NCBI GenBank assembly: GCA_030598065.1
Contig: JAUVQR010000091.1
Span: forward strand, 1 to 6,390
From: Planctomycetota bacterium
Lineage (GTDB): Bacteria; Planctomycetota; Brocadiia; Brocadiales; Bathyanammoxibiaceae
Length of the DNA stretch: 6,390 nt
Reading direction: 5' to 3'
Shown: piece after piece, positions 5,576 to 6,390 of the stretch
Position numbering within the stretch: the first letter of the stretch is position 1
Layout of the letters: every line of letters begins with the position of its first letter
Made by a program: the position numbers and the translations under genes
Notes under the pieces: model-generated
What the model was told of the DNA's origin: nothing
The model's database searches: none
What the model saw: only the letters and a program-made list of their open reading frames with translations

Positions 5576-6196
5576 ATGAGGCATAAGACGGAGCATTCTG
5601 GATTTCTCAAGGATTATTCAGGCTTTGAACCCGGCCCGAAAGGCGGCGCTGACCTCCGCTATATAAAGGAAGGGGTCAATTTTAAGGTCTACAGCAAGGT
5701 TATGCTGGACCGCGTAGTATTCCACTTCAGTGACGATAAGAAAAAGAAACACATCAAGCCTGATGAGTTGTCGGAACTCTCGGACGCCTTCCACAAGGCC
5801 ATGACGGATGCCCTCGCGGGCGCTTATCCGCTAGTGGACAAGCCGGGTCCGGACGTATTGCGCATGCGCGTCGCCGTTATCGATGTGGCCCCTGGTAAAC
5901 CTGTATTGAACACCATGGCGTCTCTCTTGTTTATCCCCCTTGTTATCAGTAGCATAAAGAAACTAATAACAGGGAAGCACACCTACGTGGGTCAGGCGTC
6001 GCTCGAAGCGGAGCTCCTCGATTCCCAGACCAATGAACGAGTCGCTGCGGCGATAGACAGAAAGGCGGGGGCAAGACATAACGTCCTTGAAGGCATGCAC
6101 AGGTGGGGGCATGCAAAAGATGCCTTTGAATTCTGGGCAAAACGGCTTCGGCTCTGGCTTGACGAGGTACACGGCAGCCGAAGAGCTAATCCCTAA
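5576..6196 (+). CDS. DUF3313 family protein lacking a lipoprotein signal peptide
   Basis: A 206-residue protein resembling the DUF3313 family of proteobacterial-type envelope lipoproteins of unknown function. Family-like landmarks are SGFLKDYSGFEPGPKGG (8-24), a tyrosine-rich YIKEGVNFKVYSKVMLD stretch, the PDELSEL helix, VLRMRVAVIDV (94-104), a hydrophobic patch (114-126), the VGQASLEAELLDSQTNE segment (138-154) and the C-terminal WGHAKDAFEFWAKRL. Relatives normally begin with a signal peptide and lipobox cysteine before the FLKDYS segment. Here ATG 5576 is only nine residues before FLKDYS, an in-frame TAG stands at 5561-5563, and there is no cysteine at all, so the product should stay in the cytoplasm unless the 5' end has been lost or frameshifted. 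AGGAT (5562-5566) is a modest ribosome binding site. The gene sits between two inverted IS ends, 95 and 33 bases away, which may explain the missing 5' part. It could be a decaying gene. Confidence 0.8.
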   Translation: MRHKTEHSGFLKDYSGFEPGPKGGADLRYIKEGVNFKVYSKVMLDRVVFHFSDDKKKKHIKPDELSELSDAFHKAMTDALAGAYPLVDKPGPDVLRMRVAVIDVAPGKPVLNTMASLLFIPLVISSIKKLITGKHTYVGQASLEAELLDSQTNERVAAAIDRKAGARHNVLEGMHRWGHAKDAFEFWAKRLRLWLDEVHGSRRANP

Positions 6197-6229
6197 AATA
6201 CACTACATTATAGATATTAAACCGGGCCC

Positions 6230-6390
6230 TGACCTGTCCACACTATTAGTACCAGTATTTAAGTTAGTCTCGTAATGCCTGCCGTAGAGTGTAGGGACGT
6301 AGTCCCGGAGTTGTACAGCAGGATTTCAATCGTCTCTGGCGCCGGTGGAACATAGCCGAGGGGGCTATGCGGCCTGAGCGTGTTATACTC
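6230..6390 (-). mobile_element. IS3-like insertion sequence, 3' end (runs off window)
   Basis: On the minus strand the element reads leftward and ends at 6230 with GGACAGGTCA, the CA terminus expected of IS3-family elements. It contains the 3' end of the transposase gene and about 29 bases of terminal non-coding sequence. Its last 55 bases mirror the remnant at 5426-5480, so the two IS tips point at each other across the DUF3313 gene. The rest of the element, including its other end and any target duplication, lies beyond the window. Confidence 0.75.
6259..6390 (-). CDS. IS3-like transposase (rve integrase core), C-terminal fragment
   Basis: The minus strand from 6390 encodes the last 43 residues of a transposase, stop TAA at 6261-6259. 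It opens with EYNTLRPHSPLGYVPPAPE, the well-known motif at the end of the DDE (rve) integrase core in IS3-family OrfB proteins, commonly written YN-x-x-RPH-S-x-LGY-x-PPA-x-E. The catalytic DDE residues would lie upstream, outside the window. After the motif comes a short variable tail ending STAGITRLT. The stop codon falls inside the 57-base inverted repeat shared with the left remnant. The assignment to the IS3 family rests on this motif and the CA terminus; the subgroup is not determined. Confidence 0.85.
   Translation of the reverse strand, partial: EYNTLRPHSPLGYVPPAPETIEILLYNSGTTSLHSTAGITRLT

Noticed and set aside
5426..6284. Inverted repeats as ends of a novel transposon or an integron-type cassette
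   Set aside because: Both arms contain the tail of an IS3-like transposase gene with its stop codon and a CA terminus, so they are ends of known-type IS copies rather than a new element.
6351..6369. Hairpin CATAGCC-GAGGG-GGCTATG as a terminator or structured RNA
   Set aside because: It lies within the minus-strand transposase codons for RPHSPLGYV, which explain the sequence; no T-run follows on either strand.

Overview
The window looks like bacterial chromosome from a moderately GC-rich, probably Gram-negative organism. Genes use many GCC, CTG and GGC codons but also accept ATA, AGG and AGA. The best lineage clues are a DUF3313-type protein (a family normally found as envelope lipoproteins), class I dihydroorotase, and a short palindromic spacer repeat built on TGTCATTGCGAG...CTCGCAATGACA. 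I recall similar repeats from Planctomycetota, Nitrospirota, deltaproteobacterial and other environmental genomes. Sequence reading alone does not fix the phylum.

Layout. Positions 3-146 hold the last 47 codons of an endonuclease III-like DNA glycosylase whose iron-sulfur motif lacks its fourth cysteine. A 201-base spacer follows, with an imperfect palindromic repeat (194-292). Next comes a tight five-gene run on the plus strand (348-3789): dihydroorotase, a YacP-like NYN-domain RNase, a VanZ-like membrane protein, FxsA and a beta-phosphoglucomutase-like HAD hydrolase. Junctions in this run overlap by 1, 0, 11 and 14 bases, so it is almost certainly one transcript. The dihydroorotase carries two low-complexity insertions; one is written in DNA as three tandem 15-base units.

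A near-consensus sigma70 promoter (3841-3869) then opens a new unit with an unrecognised exported protein (3912-4376). It is followed by a cyclase-family (kynurenine formamidase-like) metal hydrolase with an N-terminal membrane anchor (4472-5290).

The right-hand 1.1 kb is accessory. A 206-residue DUF3313-type protein (5576-6196) lacks the lipoprotein signal peptide expected of its family. It sits between two 57-base inverted repeats (5426-5482 and 6228-6284, 50 of 57 identical). These are the 3' ends of two related IS3-like insertion sequences in opposite orientation. The left is a short remnant reading rightward. The right, on the minus strand, runs off the window and carries the last 43 codons of an rve-type transposase.

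I see no evidence for a new defence, CRISPR or biosynthetic system. The points most worth following are the IS-bracketed signal-less DUF3313 gene, the dihydroorotase insertions, and the anchored cyclase next to an exported orphan protein.
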